Source: Candidatus Latescibacterota bacterium
GTDB taxonomy: Bacteria; Latescibacterota; UBA2968; UBA8231
Assembly (NCBI GenBank): GCA_022827835.1
Contig: JAJEIO010000020.1
Coordinates: forward strand, 22,168-86,167
DNA length: 64,000 nucleotides
Direction: 5' to 3'
Position numbers and translations under genes: made by a program. The notes beneath the pieces are model-generated. The model saw only the letters and a list, made by a program, of their open reading frames with translations. It searched no databases and was not told the origin of the DNA. Positions 19,567 to 28,918 of this stretch are shown piece after piece (within the stretch, counting starts at the first letter, position 1; every line of letters starts with the position of its first letter).

Positions 19567-20724
19567 TCACCCCCAAAGCTGCTTCGTCGCCAGTTGTGCA
19601 CCGGCGGCTATGGCCTGGAACTTGGCCCACACCACGGTCGGATAGACTTCCGGGGTATAGGTAGCCTGGGTCGAAAAGCCGCAATCGGTCCCGGCGATCA
19701 CGTTCTCTCGCCCCACGATGTTGGCGAAGCGGACGATGCGCTCGCAGATGAGTTCTGGGTGCTCGACGATATTGCTCGCGTGCGCGACCATCCCTGGAAT
19801 AATCAACTTGTCCTCCGGCAGTTTGACATCCTCCCAGACGTGGTATTCGTGTTCGTGCCGTGGGTTGGCGGCCTCGAACGAATAGGCACCGGCGTTCACC
19901 TTGAGCATGGTCCCCACGATGTCCTTGAGCGCCGCATCGTGGATGCGCGGACCTTCGTTGATCCCGTAGCAAGTATGTAGCCGCACCTGCTCGGGAGGAA
20001 TATCGCGCAAGCTGTGGTTGAGCACCTCGACGGACAGTTCGATCTTCCGCAGGCGGTCGTCTAGGCTCAAGCTCCCGTCGCCGCGGACCACTGTCATCCA
20101 AGGATCGTCGATCTGCACGATAAAGCCCGCATCAACGATCGCCTTATACTCCGTGCGCATCGCCTCGCCGACCGCCTGCAGATACTCCTCCTCAGTCGGA
20201 TAATACTCGTTTCCACCGACTCCACCCGGCGCCACCGCGGGCATAAAGACATCTACCTTGTCCACTTCCGCGACCGCGGCTTTGAGGTTTTCGATGTCCT
20301 TGTTCAGAGCATCAATCCCCTTATAACTGACGGGTCCGATGCACGCGACGGGGTTTATTTTGGCGACGGCACCCCCGTGCATGGCCTTGCCAAAGTAGCG
20401 CTCGTAATACTCCGGGAAAGCGGCCACCTCCTGCGAAAATTCAGCGGAGTCGATCGCGCCCGGTCTCGCTTCATAACCAGCCAACCGCTCGCTCACGTAC
20501 GCCGAGAAACCGAGCTTACTCTGCTCGCCATCGGTGACAATGTCGATGCCGCTCTCGACCTGCTTGCTGACAACCTCGGCCACGGCAGCCGAAATTCGCC
20601 GAGCATAGTCCTCCTCGGCGTAGGGTGCGCCGTTGACTTTGGCCTGCATCAGGTCGAGCAGGTCCACAGGACGCGCCAAGCTGCCAACGTGGGTAGTCAA
20701 GATGCGATCAGTGCTGCGCTCCAT
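19567..20724 (-). CDS. MetE C-terminal-domain-like (cobalamin-independent methionine synthase family) protein
   Basis: 385 aa; 'TTHVGSLARP', 'DIVTDGEQSKLGFSAYVSERLAGY', 'LHTCYG', 'GTDCGFST' as in stand-alone MetE-like methyltransferase-family proteins. Confidence 0.8.
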   Translation of the reverse strand: MERSTDRILTTHVGSLARPVDLLDLMQAKVNGAPYAEEDYARRISAAVAEVVSKQVESGIDIVTDGEQSKLGFSAYVSERLAGYEARPGAIDSAEFSQEVAAFPEYYERYFGKAMHGGAVAKINPVACIGPVSYKGIDALNKDIENLKAAVAEVDKVDVFMPAVAPGGVGGNEYYPTEEEYLQAVGEAMRTEYKAIVDAGFIVQIDDPWMTVVRGDGSLSLDDRLRKIELSVEVLNHSLRDIPPEQVRLHTCYGINEGPRIHDAALKDIVGTMLKVNAGAYSFEAANPRHEHEYHVWEDVKLPEDKLIIPGMVAHASNIVEHPELICERIVRFANIVGRENVIAGTDCGFSTQATYTPEVYPTVVWAKFQAIAAGAQLATKQLWG

Positions 20725-20755
20725 AGTTGCGTCTCCTTGCTCCCCGTATAAATCT

Positions 20756-22003
20756 TCAATCCAGCCCGAGCGCCGCGTCGATCTCTTGTTGGTAGGCCCG
20801 CACTTGGCCCGAGAGGATCTCGTCCATAGTCACGGCTCGGCCGGCGAGAATTGACTCGTAGGCCCCGTATATCGCCGCCACCGCCGTCATGCCCAGATGT
20901 CCATCGACCTCGGGTTTGGTGCCCTTGAGAACCGCCTCGCCAAAGTCGTGCATCTCGATGGCCATGTGCTTGGCATCAATCGGCGGGAAGTCCAGCTCGT
21001 AGGTCACTACCTTCGCGCCGAAAAGCCGCTCGGTGATTTCGCTCATCTGAAAATCGGGCAACAACGGCAAAATCTCCGCGCCCTCAAACTGTTCGCCCTC
21101 GCGGCGCAGAACCACCGGCCGACCATTGCGGTCCCCAGGCGCATACAACGCCCCCAAGCGGCCGTGCACACTGCGCTCAAAACCGGTGCTGCCGCGACCG
21201 CCGGCAGCGTAGGTAAACTGCACCATGGCCCCGGATTTCATCTTGTACATCGCGCAGACCGAATCCTCGCCGGTAGCTTCAACCGAATCGGGGAAGGTCT
21301 TGAGCCGCTCGACATAAGACTCGAGCTGGAGACCGGAATCATCGGGCTTATAGCGCACCGGCTCGATGATCCAACCAGTGCCGTAGATCTGGTCGAAGGC
21401 ACCCATGTAGTACTGCACGATATCGGTAAAATGCACCGCCATATCTAGGCCGATCGCTCCTTTGTCCTTGAGATGCCGCCACGGGGTGATGACCATCTTA
21501 TTGTTGCCGCCTAGGCTGTTGTGGATCATCAGGTAGGGGTCTCCCAAAAGCCCGTGGTCGAGGATCGCGCGCGCCAATCTATTGGGTGGGTCGCGCCGCA
21601 AATTCTCAGCCGTGGCCAGCACCACGCCACTCTTTTCGGCCGCCGCGATCATCGACGTGCAGGCGCGAATGGTGATGCCCAGCGGCTTTTCGCACAAGAC
21701 GTGCTTGCCGGCCTCCAACGCCGGCACCGCCACTTGGTGATGGACCGCGGGATCAGTGGCCACGTCCACCGCCGCAATGCTGGGGTGCGACACGGCCTCG
21801 TCCAGATCGGTGAAGACCAAGGGCGTGCGACCAAAGAGGCGCTCTACTTCCCGTCGGCCCAGATCCGCGTTCTTGGGGTTGAGGTCGCACACGGCCATCA
21901 GTTCGATATTGCCGATGCCGCTGTTCTCCAGTTCTTTGTAGGCGAGGATATGGCGATGGCCCATACCGCCGCAGCCGATCAAGCAAAGTGGAATCTTTTT
22001 CAA
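20756..22003 (-). CDS. Gfo/Idh/MocA family oxidoreductase
   Basis: 415 aa; N-terminal Rossmann 'IPLCLIGCGGMGHRHILAY' and 'EAGKHVLCEKPLGIT'. Confidence 0.92.
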   Translation of the reverse strand: MKKIPLCLIGCGGMGHRHILAYKELENSGIGNIELMAVCDLNPKNADLGRREVERLFGRTPLVFTDLDEAVSHPSIAAVDVATDPAVHHQVAVPALEAGKHVLCEKPLGITIRACTSMIAAAEKSGVVLATAENLRRDPPNRLARAILDHGLLGDPYLMIHNSLGGNNKMVITPWRHLKDKGAIGLDMAVHFTDIVQYYMGAFDQIYGTGWIIEPVRYKPDDSGLQLESYVERLKTFPDSVEATGEDSVCAMYKMKSGAMVQFTYAAGGRGSTGFERSVHGRLGALYAPGDRNGRPVVLRREGEQFEGAEILPLLPDFQMSEITERLFGAKVVTYELDFPPIDAKHMAIEMHDFGEAVLKGTKPEVDGHLGMTAVAAIYGAYESILAGRAVTMDEILSGQVRAYQQEIDAALGLD

Positions 22004-22024
22004 TGTCTGCTCCTTGTATAACGC

Positions 22025-22807
22025 TCAGTAACCCACCGAGCGTAGGAATTCCCGATTGGCCCGACACGATTCATCCGCGTCAGTGTCTGCATAGCTGGAC
22101 AACTCGCCCATTACCCAGCCCTGATAGCCGATCTCCTCAAGCGCCGCGCGAATCGCGGCGAAGTCCAGCCCCACCGTGCCCTGCCCCATCACGCAGAACT
22201 TGCCCTGGGTCCAGTCCTTCATGTGCACGTAGCCGATGCGCTCGCGGTATTTGAAGATCTGGGCGACCGCGTCTTCCTGCATAAAGGCCGCCACCGACAC
22301 GTCCATGCAGACCTGCAGCCGCTCGGCGTATGCGAGGAGCTTGTCCTGCTCCTCTTCGCTTTCGACCGTGCAGCGCGGATGCGCGTGGTAGGTCACCTTC
22401 ACCCCCAGAGGCTCGGCGTAATCAATGAGGATTTCCGCCTGCTCAGCCAAGCGTTTAAACTCGTCGTCGTTGGGCCGGCGCAGCGCCACGCGATTGCCGC
22501 CGAGAAAGCAGTAATTGGGGCAACCCAACTCAGCCGCGTACTCGATGATGCGCCGCTGCCGAGCGAGCACCTGTTCGGCGTCGGGTCCCAGCGACACATT
22601 GCCGAACAGGCACACTGGCGGCAACCCGTGCTGATCGAGCAAGCCGCGTAGCCTGCGGGGCGTGCCCAGCCAGTCCATCGAAACGCTGATGAACTCCACC
22701 CCCTCCCAGCCGGCGTCGGCAATGGTGCCAAACACCTTGTCCAAATCCGGCGTGGGGCCCCAAGTGATCGTGGAATACCCTAGATGAAACGACCGCCCTG
22801 CGCTCAT
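22025..22807 (-). CDS. sugar phosphate isomerase/epimerase (xylose isomerase-like TIM barrel)
   Basis: 260 aa; 'GWEGVEFISVSMDWLG', 'GVKVTYHAHPRC', 'IGYVHMKDW', 'GYQGWVMGELSSY'. Confidence 0.88.
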   Translation of the reverse strand: MSAGRSFHLGYSTITWGPTPDLDKVFGTIADAGWEGVEFISVSMDWLGTPRRLRGLLDQHGLPPVCLFGNVSLGPDAEQVLARQRRIIEYAAELGCPNYCFLGGNRVALRRPNDDEFKRLAEQAEILIDYAEPLGVKVTYHAHPRCTVESEEEQDKLLAYAERLQVCMDVSVAAFMQEDAVAQIFKYRERIGYVHMKDWTQGKFCVMGQGTVGLDFAAIRAALEEIGYQGWVMGELSSYADTDADESCRANREFLRSVGY

Positions 22808-22840
22808 TTTGACCTCCGTTCGCTTCTTGGTTCAGCCTTC

Positions 22841-23224
22841 TCAGGTCAGACACGCGGATACGTGCAAATGGGAAACCTGCCAGCGCTGGTCCTGCCTGAG
22901 CCAGACGATGGTTTCGCGCCAGGTACCTTCCTCGACGCTGTCGCCGATGGTCCATGTGCCGACCAGATACCCCGTACTGACCGCGACATCGCCGTGCACG
23001 GTGGCCTGGAGATCCCGCCATTCCACCTGCGCCTGGACACGGCCTGAGGCCATGCCGACCCGCAGCGCTTCGGAGTCGAAAGCCGCCAGACGACTGCCGT
23101 CGGGGCCAAAGGTAGTGCGTTGGGGGTGGATATACGGCAGAAAGGTGTCTATATCGCCGGCGCAATACGCGGCGGTGGCGATTTTCGCCGCCGCGATTAC
23201 CGCTGCTGCTTCGTCATGGGCCAT
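22841..23224 (-). CDS. SnoaL/NTF2-like protein
   Basis: Refined start ATG 23224 (MAHDEAAAVIAAAKIATAAYCAGDIDTFLPYIHPQRTTFGPDG...); NTF2-like pattern ending 'WRETIVWLRQDQRWQVSHLHVS'. Confidence 0.75.
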   Translation of the reverse strand: MAHDEAAAVIAAAKIATAAYCAGDIDTFLPYIHPQRTTFGPDGSRLAAFDSEALRVGMASGRVQAQVEWRDLQATVHGDVAVSTGYLVGTWTIGDSVEEGTWRETIVWLRQDQRWQVSHLHVSACLT

Positions 23225-23225
23225 A

Positions 23226-24194
23226 TCAATCTCCTCGTTTGCTCTCCTGTCGTCGCCGCATGCCCTCCTGCAGGAACAATTCGCGGTTGGGAAAACCATT
23301 GACCAATGTGAATCCCCCGTCCACCGCGATCAACTGACCGGTCATATAGGGAATCTGGGTGAAGGCGAAGGCAGCACCGGCGATATCTTCGGGCTGGCCG
23401 ATGCGCGGCAGCGCCTGCGAGCCCCCCTCGGCCATCAGACCGTAGGTTTCGGCCACGGTATACTGCTGGTCGGTCTCCGGATCGACAATGCCAGAAGGAC
23501 GCGACGTCAGCGGCGTCTCCACCACCCCTGGACGCAGGGCGTTGACGGTAATATTGTGCTGTCCCGCATCAAAGGCCGCCCCTAGGACCACGTGATTGAG
23601 CCCGGCCTTGCTCACCCCGTAGGGGATGCGCGTGCTGTCGGGCGCCACATCCGATACCGTAGCGATAAACAGAAAGCTGCGGTGCGGGACTTCTTGTCCG
23701 GCCCGTCGCTCGTTTTCGGCCTGCTCGATCATGCGTTTGAGCGCGCGCTGACACAGGCGGTAGGCCCCTTTGAGATTGACGCTGAGGACCCGGTCCAACT
23801 CCTGTTCAAGGTGATCGACCGGTGTCTCGGTGAAGCGGTAGCGCGCAATCTGCCCGTCTGCGCCGCGCACGTAGTTGGTCACGCCGCTGTTGCTGACCAC
23901 GGTGTCGAGACGGCCGAAATGCGCGTAGGCCCGATCCACTAGGTCGAAAGGGGCTTCGGGCCGGCTCAAATCGGCACCCAAGCTCAGCGCCTCCACTCCG
24001 TGCTCCGTCCGCAGCTTGTTGGCCACCGCGGCCGCCCGCTCCTCGCCGGAGCTTTTGTGCGCGCGGGGGTCGGAGGGATCGCTGCCGGAATTGTAGTGCA
24101 CCACCACGTCGTAGCCGTTGGCGGCAAAGGCGGCCACAACAGCCGTGCCAATTCCACTGCTCGAACCAGAGACCAGACATACGGGCCTGCTCAT
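23226..24194 (-). CDS. SDR-family oxidoreductase
   Basis: 322 aa; 'VSGSSSGIGTAVVAAF', 'VVSNSG', 'YGVSKAGLNHVVLG', 'VNALRPGVVETPL'. Confidence 0.92.
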   Translation of the reverse strand: MSRPVCLVSGSSSGIGTAVVAAFAANGYDVVVHYNSGSDPSDPRAHKSSGEERAAAVANKLRTEHGVEALSLGADLSRPEAPFDLVDRAYAHFGRLDTVVSNSGVTNYVRGADGQIARYRFTETPVDHLEQELDRVLSVNLKGAYRLCQRALKRMIEQAENERRAGQEVPHRSFLFIATVSDVAPDSTRIPYGVSKAGLNHVVLGAAFDAGQHNITVNALRPGVVETPLTSRPSGIVDPETDQQYTVAETYGLMAEGGSQALPRIGQPEDIAGAAFAFTQIPYMTGQLIAVDGGFTLVNGFPNRELFLQEGMRRRQESKRGD

Positions 24195-24312
24195 AGATAG
24201 ACTCCCTGATTAATAGTCAACTTCGTTTGCTCTTGGACGATAACGCCTCAATCGACGATCTCCGCCATCCTTCCGGCACCGGCGCGATCGCAAATACAGC
24301 ACAAGCCTTTTT

Positions 24313-26274
24313 TTAGTAAGCCATGCCGACAACTCGTTGTGCCCGATCAATCCCTTCGTCCGTCTCTACGGTGAGCTGCAGCAGATACGTTCCCGGCGGC
24401 GCGAGTCGCCCCTCGACATCGCGCCCGTCCCACGCCGCAGTGAACCGCCCACTGACCTGCTCACCGCCGTCGATCTGGCCGATCTCGCGCCCCGCCAAAT
24501 CAAATATCTGGATCGCCACGGGTGCGGCCTCTACGTTCAGCAAATCGCACTCAATCGCGACCACATCGTTAATCCCGTCGCCGTTGGGGGTAAAAACGCC
24601 GGCCTGCACGCGCAGCCCTTTGATGCTCTTTTGGGCCAAATCCAGAATATCTACGCTCAAGCGATCGCCCTCTATGAGCGGGTCCGCATCACCGGCCGTC
24701 AGCGCCTGCCGCACCTCGTGTGGTTTCTCGCTGTCGAAAATCCGCCCGGCAAAAAGCGTCCCAAACTGGAAGACTTCAGCGCGAAAATCGACCTCGATCC
24801 GCTCACCGGTTCGCGTCGCGTCGATCCGGGGAATCCCCAATTCAAAGCCTCGCTCGTCCAGCCGCCGGATCTCAAAGCCCACCTCCTCGCCGCTGACCCG
24901 CACCGCATCCACTCCGCTGGGCAGGCTCGGAGTATCGATTTCAATCGAATCGAAGCCCAAATCTCGGGGACTAAACACTGGGGTCAACACATAGGTAAAC
25001 GCCGCCGGCTCGCCCGCCCTCACCGCGCCCGGCGTGATTTCCGCTAGCGCTTGGGTCGCAATCGGCGGGTCCGACACCGCAAACTGCACGTAGTCGAGTT
25101 GACTGCCCTGGTCGTGGCCCGAGTAGAAGTCGATGCTGAACTGTACGTAGCGACGCGGTTTGTTCGCCTGTATATCTCCCACCCCGGCGCTGAAGTCGTA
25201 GGCCGGACTCCACGAGTCCCAGTTGCGGGTATCATAGGTAATCCCTGCCTTCTCTCCCTTGTTGAGCTTGGCGTAACTCTGCCGGGTGAGGGGCTTCCCT
25301 TGCTGGTCGAAGAGTGACTTCTCGTCGCCCCTAAACGTGAAGCGCCAGTAGTTGTTCGGTTCGGCGCTGTCGCCGCTGCGCGTCCGCAGTTCGACGACAG
25401 CCTCCGGGTCCTGCCGTCCCGACCAAGTTATAGGACCCAGTGCAACTGCCTCACCGAGGTCGATGATGTTCGAGCGGTAGGTGGCCTCGTTGGCGAAGCC
25501 AAACCCGTATATCTCGAACTCGGCTAGCTCCCAAATCCCGCTCGAATTTTCCGGGGCATCGAGCAGCAGACGCTGGACCGGCTCGGAAGGCATCGCCAGT
25601 TCCACCACTCCGCTCGAGTTTTCCTTGATGTCATAGGCGAGGTCGAAGTCGAAAAAAAAGCCTCGATGTGTGATCGCGTGATCGCGGGTGCCGTCCTTGA
25701 GGGGATCGCCATCGCTGGTGCCGACTCTAAATCGCTGGATAAAGCGCTCGCTGACAAACTTTTCGCGGGGAAAAAATCGAACGCGTTGAAGCGTGAATAG
25801 GCCGCCGAGGTCGAAGATCCAGACCTTGGTGTAGATCCATCGTCCCTTACCCCAGTTCTCCTCGAGGGAGCGTCCACCAAAGAAAATGGATCCCCAAGGC
25901 CAGTGGCCGTCGCCCAGATAGACCGTTTCGGGATCGCCATCGAAGATGAAGTGGTCGTCGTCCTCTAAGTTCTCGGTCCAGCCAGTGTGCGAGTGCATGA
26001 CGAACACAGTGCCGCCGTCCAATTCGTAGATCTGCGGCGCGATGTTGACAGTGGGGTCTAGACGTTGGGGACGGATGAAGTCGGCTTCTACTTCGACCAA
26101 CTTGATCTGGCCATCGCGGGCTTCGTCGGCATCGGCCCAAGCCAACGACACGAATTCGTAGGGCGCGTCCAGTTCGGGCGGTGGCAGACTCTGGCCACCG
26201 ATCCGATAAATCGTCAACGCCGACACTTGGCTCCAGAAGAAACCGAGCGCCAGCAGAACCAGCGACACCCGCAT
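24313..26274 (-). CDS. array protein B2: discoidin-like exported protein with FTPNGDG C-terminal domain
   Basis: 653 aa; MRVSLVLLALGFFWSQVSALTIYRIGGQSLPPPEL; same architecture as B1; ends RVVGMAY. Confidence 0.8.
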   Translation of the reverse strand: MRVSLVLLALGFFWSQVSALTIYRIGGQSLPPPELDAPYEFVSLAWADADEARDGQIKLVEVEADFIRPQRLDPTVNIAPQIYELDGGTVFVMHSHTGWTENLEDDDHFIFDGDPETVYLGDGHWPWGSIFFGGRSLEENWGKGRWIYTKVWIFDLGGLFTLQRVRFFPREKFVSERFIQRFRVGTSDGDPLKDGTRDHAITHRGFFFDFDLAYDIKENSSGVVELAMPSEPVQRLLLDAPENSSGIWELAEFEIYGFGFANEATYRSNIIDLGEAVALGPITWSGRQDPEAVVELRTRSGDSAEPNNYWRFTFRGDEKSLFDQQGKPLTRQSYAKLNKGEKAGITYDTRNWDSWSPAYDFSAGVGDIQANKPRRYVQFSIDFYSGHDQGSQLDYVQFAVSDPPIATQALAEITPGAVRAGEPAAFTYVLTPVFSPRDLGFDSIEIDTPSLPSGVDAVRVSGEEVGFEIRRLDERGFELGIPRIDATRTGERIEVDFRAEVFQFGTLFAGRIFDSEKPHEVRQALTAGDADPLIEGDRLSVDILDLAQKSIKGLRVQAGVFTPNGDGINDVVAIECDLLNVEAAPVAIQIFDLAGREIGQIDGGEQVSGRFTAAWDGRDVEGRLAPPGTYLLQLTVETDEGIDRAQRVVGMAY

Positions 26275-26301
26275 AGTACTCCTTCCGCTGAGAGGAGAAT
26301 C

Positions 26302-28908
26302 CTAATAGGCAACGGCGATGGTGCGGAAAATCTCGGCGCGTCCAATGCTGGCACCCTCAGTATCCGTATCGACTCGCACTCGCGCCAGATAGACTCCTGG
26401 GGGCACCACCGTCCCCTGCTCATCCCGACCGTCCCACTCCATCCCGTAGATCCCCGTGCTCGTCGGACGATGCTCGACTAAGCGACGCACTCGCCGCCCT
26501 CGCATGTCGTGGATCAACACTTCCACCGGACTAGCCCCGTCCACCTTGACTACCTGAAAGTGAAATCCCATCTCGTCGTTGACTCCGTCGCCATTGGGCG
26601 TAACCACGCGAGGCTCCACTTCCACCGCCTGTACCAAGGCACCCTCCTGTACTGTCCCCACCAACGTCGTCGTGTTGCTGGCAATGGCTTCCACGGCCTC
26701 GCCTGGATCTACCCGCTGCCAGCCCCCCTCGCCCTCCGCACTGTGTTGCAACGATGCCTGCAATACCGCACCCGTCGAAAACAAGGCCGTCGAAAAGTCC
26801 AATCGCACTACCTCAACCCCCGAAGAGGGACTTATCGCCGAAAACGCCACTTGCAAACTATCGCCAGCCGTGGGCACAACCTCTGCTCCGTCCAACGCCC
26901 AATCAGCTCCTACGTCAGTGGCCAAGGCCACCGCCGGACCGCCATACACCCCCTCAAACGCCAAACGCATATCCGACGGCGCGACCACCAACAACTGATC
27001 AAACCCCGGATCGCCTGCGGCAAACTGGGGACGCACGTAGAGCGAAAACCGCTGCTGCTGCCCCAACTGCTCCACCGCAAAGGGGGTCACTTCGCCCGAC
27101 AGTCCCTGCGCAACCGGATTGGTAAAATTCAAGCGAATCGACCGCAGCGTCGCACTGTAATCGGGTGTGTCTGACCCCAGTATCGCCCGCACCTCCAAGT
27201 ATGCCCGTGGTGAGGGTGAAGTAATCGGGCTACCGCTGGCGTCTTCGTAGGGCGCACTCCAGTCGCTCCAGTCCCCACCGGCGACCTCCTCACCAATGGT
27301 GTCGCCGCGAAAAATCGACAGCAGCTTGTTGTATTCGGCCTCAGTGACTTCAGTGCCGTCCTTTTTGAAGTAGCGCAGCACCTCGTCGAGTTCGTTGCCG
27401 GTGCGAGTCTGCAACACGACGCTGGTGCCGGGGGGCGTATCGGCGTCCCAGGCAATCGACAGCAGATTGCGACTGCCGCCCAAGCGGATCAAATTGGAGG
27501 TCAGCGTCACCTCCGGGTGATATCCTCGCCCGTAAAGCTGGATCTCGGCTGGCTGGCCGGTGGCTCCGCCAAAGCCGCCACCCGCCTCAAACTGCGCCCA
27601 CACCAAGCGAAAGAAGCGCGCTTTTATCCGCTCGAAGTCATTGCCTTCGTATACTCCGAAGCTGAGGTTGGTCACACGGCCGGCAGAGGCCGAGACATCC
27701 TGAGTCGGTACGCGCGTTCCTCCGGTGACCCACTTGAGGGTGCCATCGGCTTCAAGGCTGCCATCGGAAAAGTCGAGCCGGTAGTCCGTAAACGTCGAGC
27801 CACCGTAGGCGAGGCGAAAAGCGTCGATCCAGTAAAAAGCCCCCAAGTCAAAAAAGACAATGCCCTCTGGATTTTTGAACGAGCCACGACCAAAGGAATA
27901 GATAAACTGTACCTTACTCTCGATCTGGCCGTCAATTAGGTTGTTGATCGCCGCCGTCTGCGTCGCCGTACCATACCCTCCCCGAGCCAACGCCCCCGTC
28001 AGAATCTCGTCGCCCTCAGCCCAAACCTCCAATTCAGCTAACCGTGGACGCTCTCGCTGGAAGTAGCGGATCGGTCCCTGCTGCTCAGCCGTTAATAATT
28101 CGTATATCTCCGGCGACACCACCGTCTCACTGCCATCAGCCTGCCGCTTGTAAAACTCAATAGCTCCCTGCTCTCCTGCCGGCAAAGCCTCGTACTCAGC
28201 TTGGCTTAGCTCCCGTCCGCGATCAAAGTCACTACCCGTAATGATGATCTGCACAAAGCGCATCCCCGTACCGGCAAAGGTCGGCTCCGAGTTGGTGACT
28301 AACTCGAACACCCGCTGCTCCTTGTTGGGCTTTAACGTGCGCAGAATGGTCGTAAACTCGGGCGTGGGCGAACGCTGGTTGCCCTTGGGAATATTGCCCT
28401 GTGAGGCCAACAGGTCGAACTGCAGGAAGGGATCGCCTAACTCCTCGGCAACGAACTTGAGCACCAGCTTCTTAGCCATCACCAACCGACCTAAATCGAC
28501 GATAAACCACCACTGCGTACCCAAATCCAACGCCTCCGTCGGCGGATCCGGCTCCCAATAGGTCGTCATATCTCCGTCGAACAGGTTTTCTACACCCTCA
28601 ACATTGGAGCGAGCACCCCCTAAGATAGCGTCGGCAAGGACGATGTCTTCTGGCTCTTTCTTCAGGCCGTCCGGCGGACGCGCACGCAAGTTGGCGACGA
28701 TGTCACCGACGGCGTTGATATCGCGCCGCAGACTCCGGGGTTGCACCGTCCCGCTGCTGCCTAAGTCCAGCACTCCCGGCGGAAAGTTCCAGCTTTGCCA
28801 GTGCGCACGGCTATCAACCACCACTTGATCCGCAGTGATCCGGTAACCCGATTGGGCAAACGCAGTACCGGCGATCAGCACAGCTAGGACCAATGATCGA
28901 GTCATCAT
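26302..28908 (-). CDS. array protein A1
   Basis: Likely start MMTRSLVLAVLIAGTAFAQ at 28908; discoidin-like 'LFDGDMTTYWEPDP...QWWFIVDLGRLVMAKKLVLKF'; C-terminal VVTPNGDGVND...IAVAY. Confidence 0.82.
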   Translation of the reverse strand: MMTRSLVLAVLIAGTAFAQSGYRITADQVVVDSRAHWQSWNFPPGVLDLGSSGTVQPRSLRRDINAVGDIVANLRARPPDGLKKEPEDIVLADAILGGARSNVEGVENLFDGDMTTYWEPDPPTEALDLGTQWWFIVDLGRLVMAKKLVLKFVAEELGDPFLQFDLLASQGNIPKGNQRSPTPEFTTILRTLKPNKEQRVFELVTNSEPTFAGTGMRFVQIIITGSDFDRGRELSQAEYEALPAGEQGAIEFYKRQADGSETVVSPEIYELLTAEQQGPIRYFQRERPRLAELEVWAEGDEILTGALARGGYGTATQTAAINNLIDGQIESKVQFIYSFGRGSFKNPEGIVFFDLGAFYWIDAFRLAYGGSTFTDYRLDFSDGSLEADGTLKWVTGGTRVPTQDVSASAGRVTNLSFGVYEGNDFERIKARFFRLVWAQFEAGGGFGGATGQPAEIQLYGRGYHPEVTLTSNLIRLGGSRNLLSIAWDADTPPGTSVVLQTRTGNELDEVLRYFKKDGTEVTEAEYNKLLSIFRGDTIGEEVAGGDWSDWSAPYEDASGSPITSPSPRAYLEVRAILGSDTPDYSATLRSIRLNFTNPVAQGLSGEVTPFAVEQLGQQQRFSLYVRPQFAAGDPGFDQLLVVAPSDMRLAFEGVYGGPAVALATDVGADWALDGAEVVPTAGDSLQVAFSAISPSSGVEVVRLDFSTALFSTGAVLQASLQHSAEGEGGWQRVDPGEAVEAIASNTTTLVGTVQEGALVQAVEVEPRVVTPNGDGVNDEMGFHFQVVKVDGASPVEVLIHDMRGRRVRRLVEHRPTSTGIYGMEWDGRDEQGTVVPPGVYLARVRVDTDTEGASIGRAEIFRTIAVAY

Positions 28909-28918
28909 TAATGACCCC

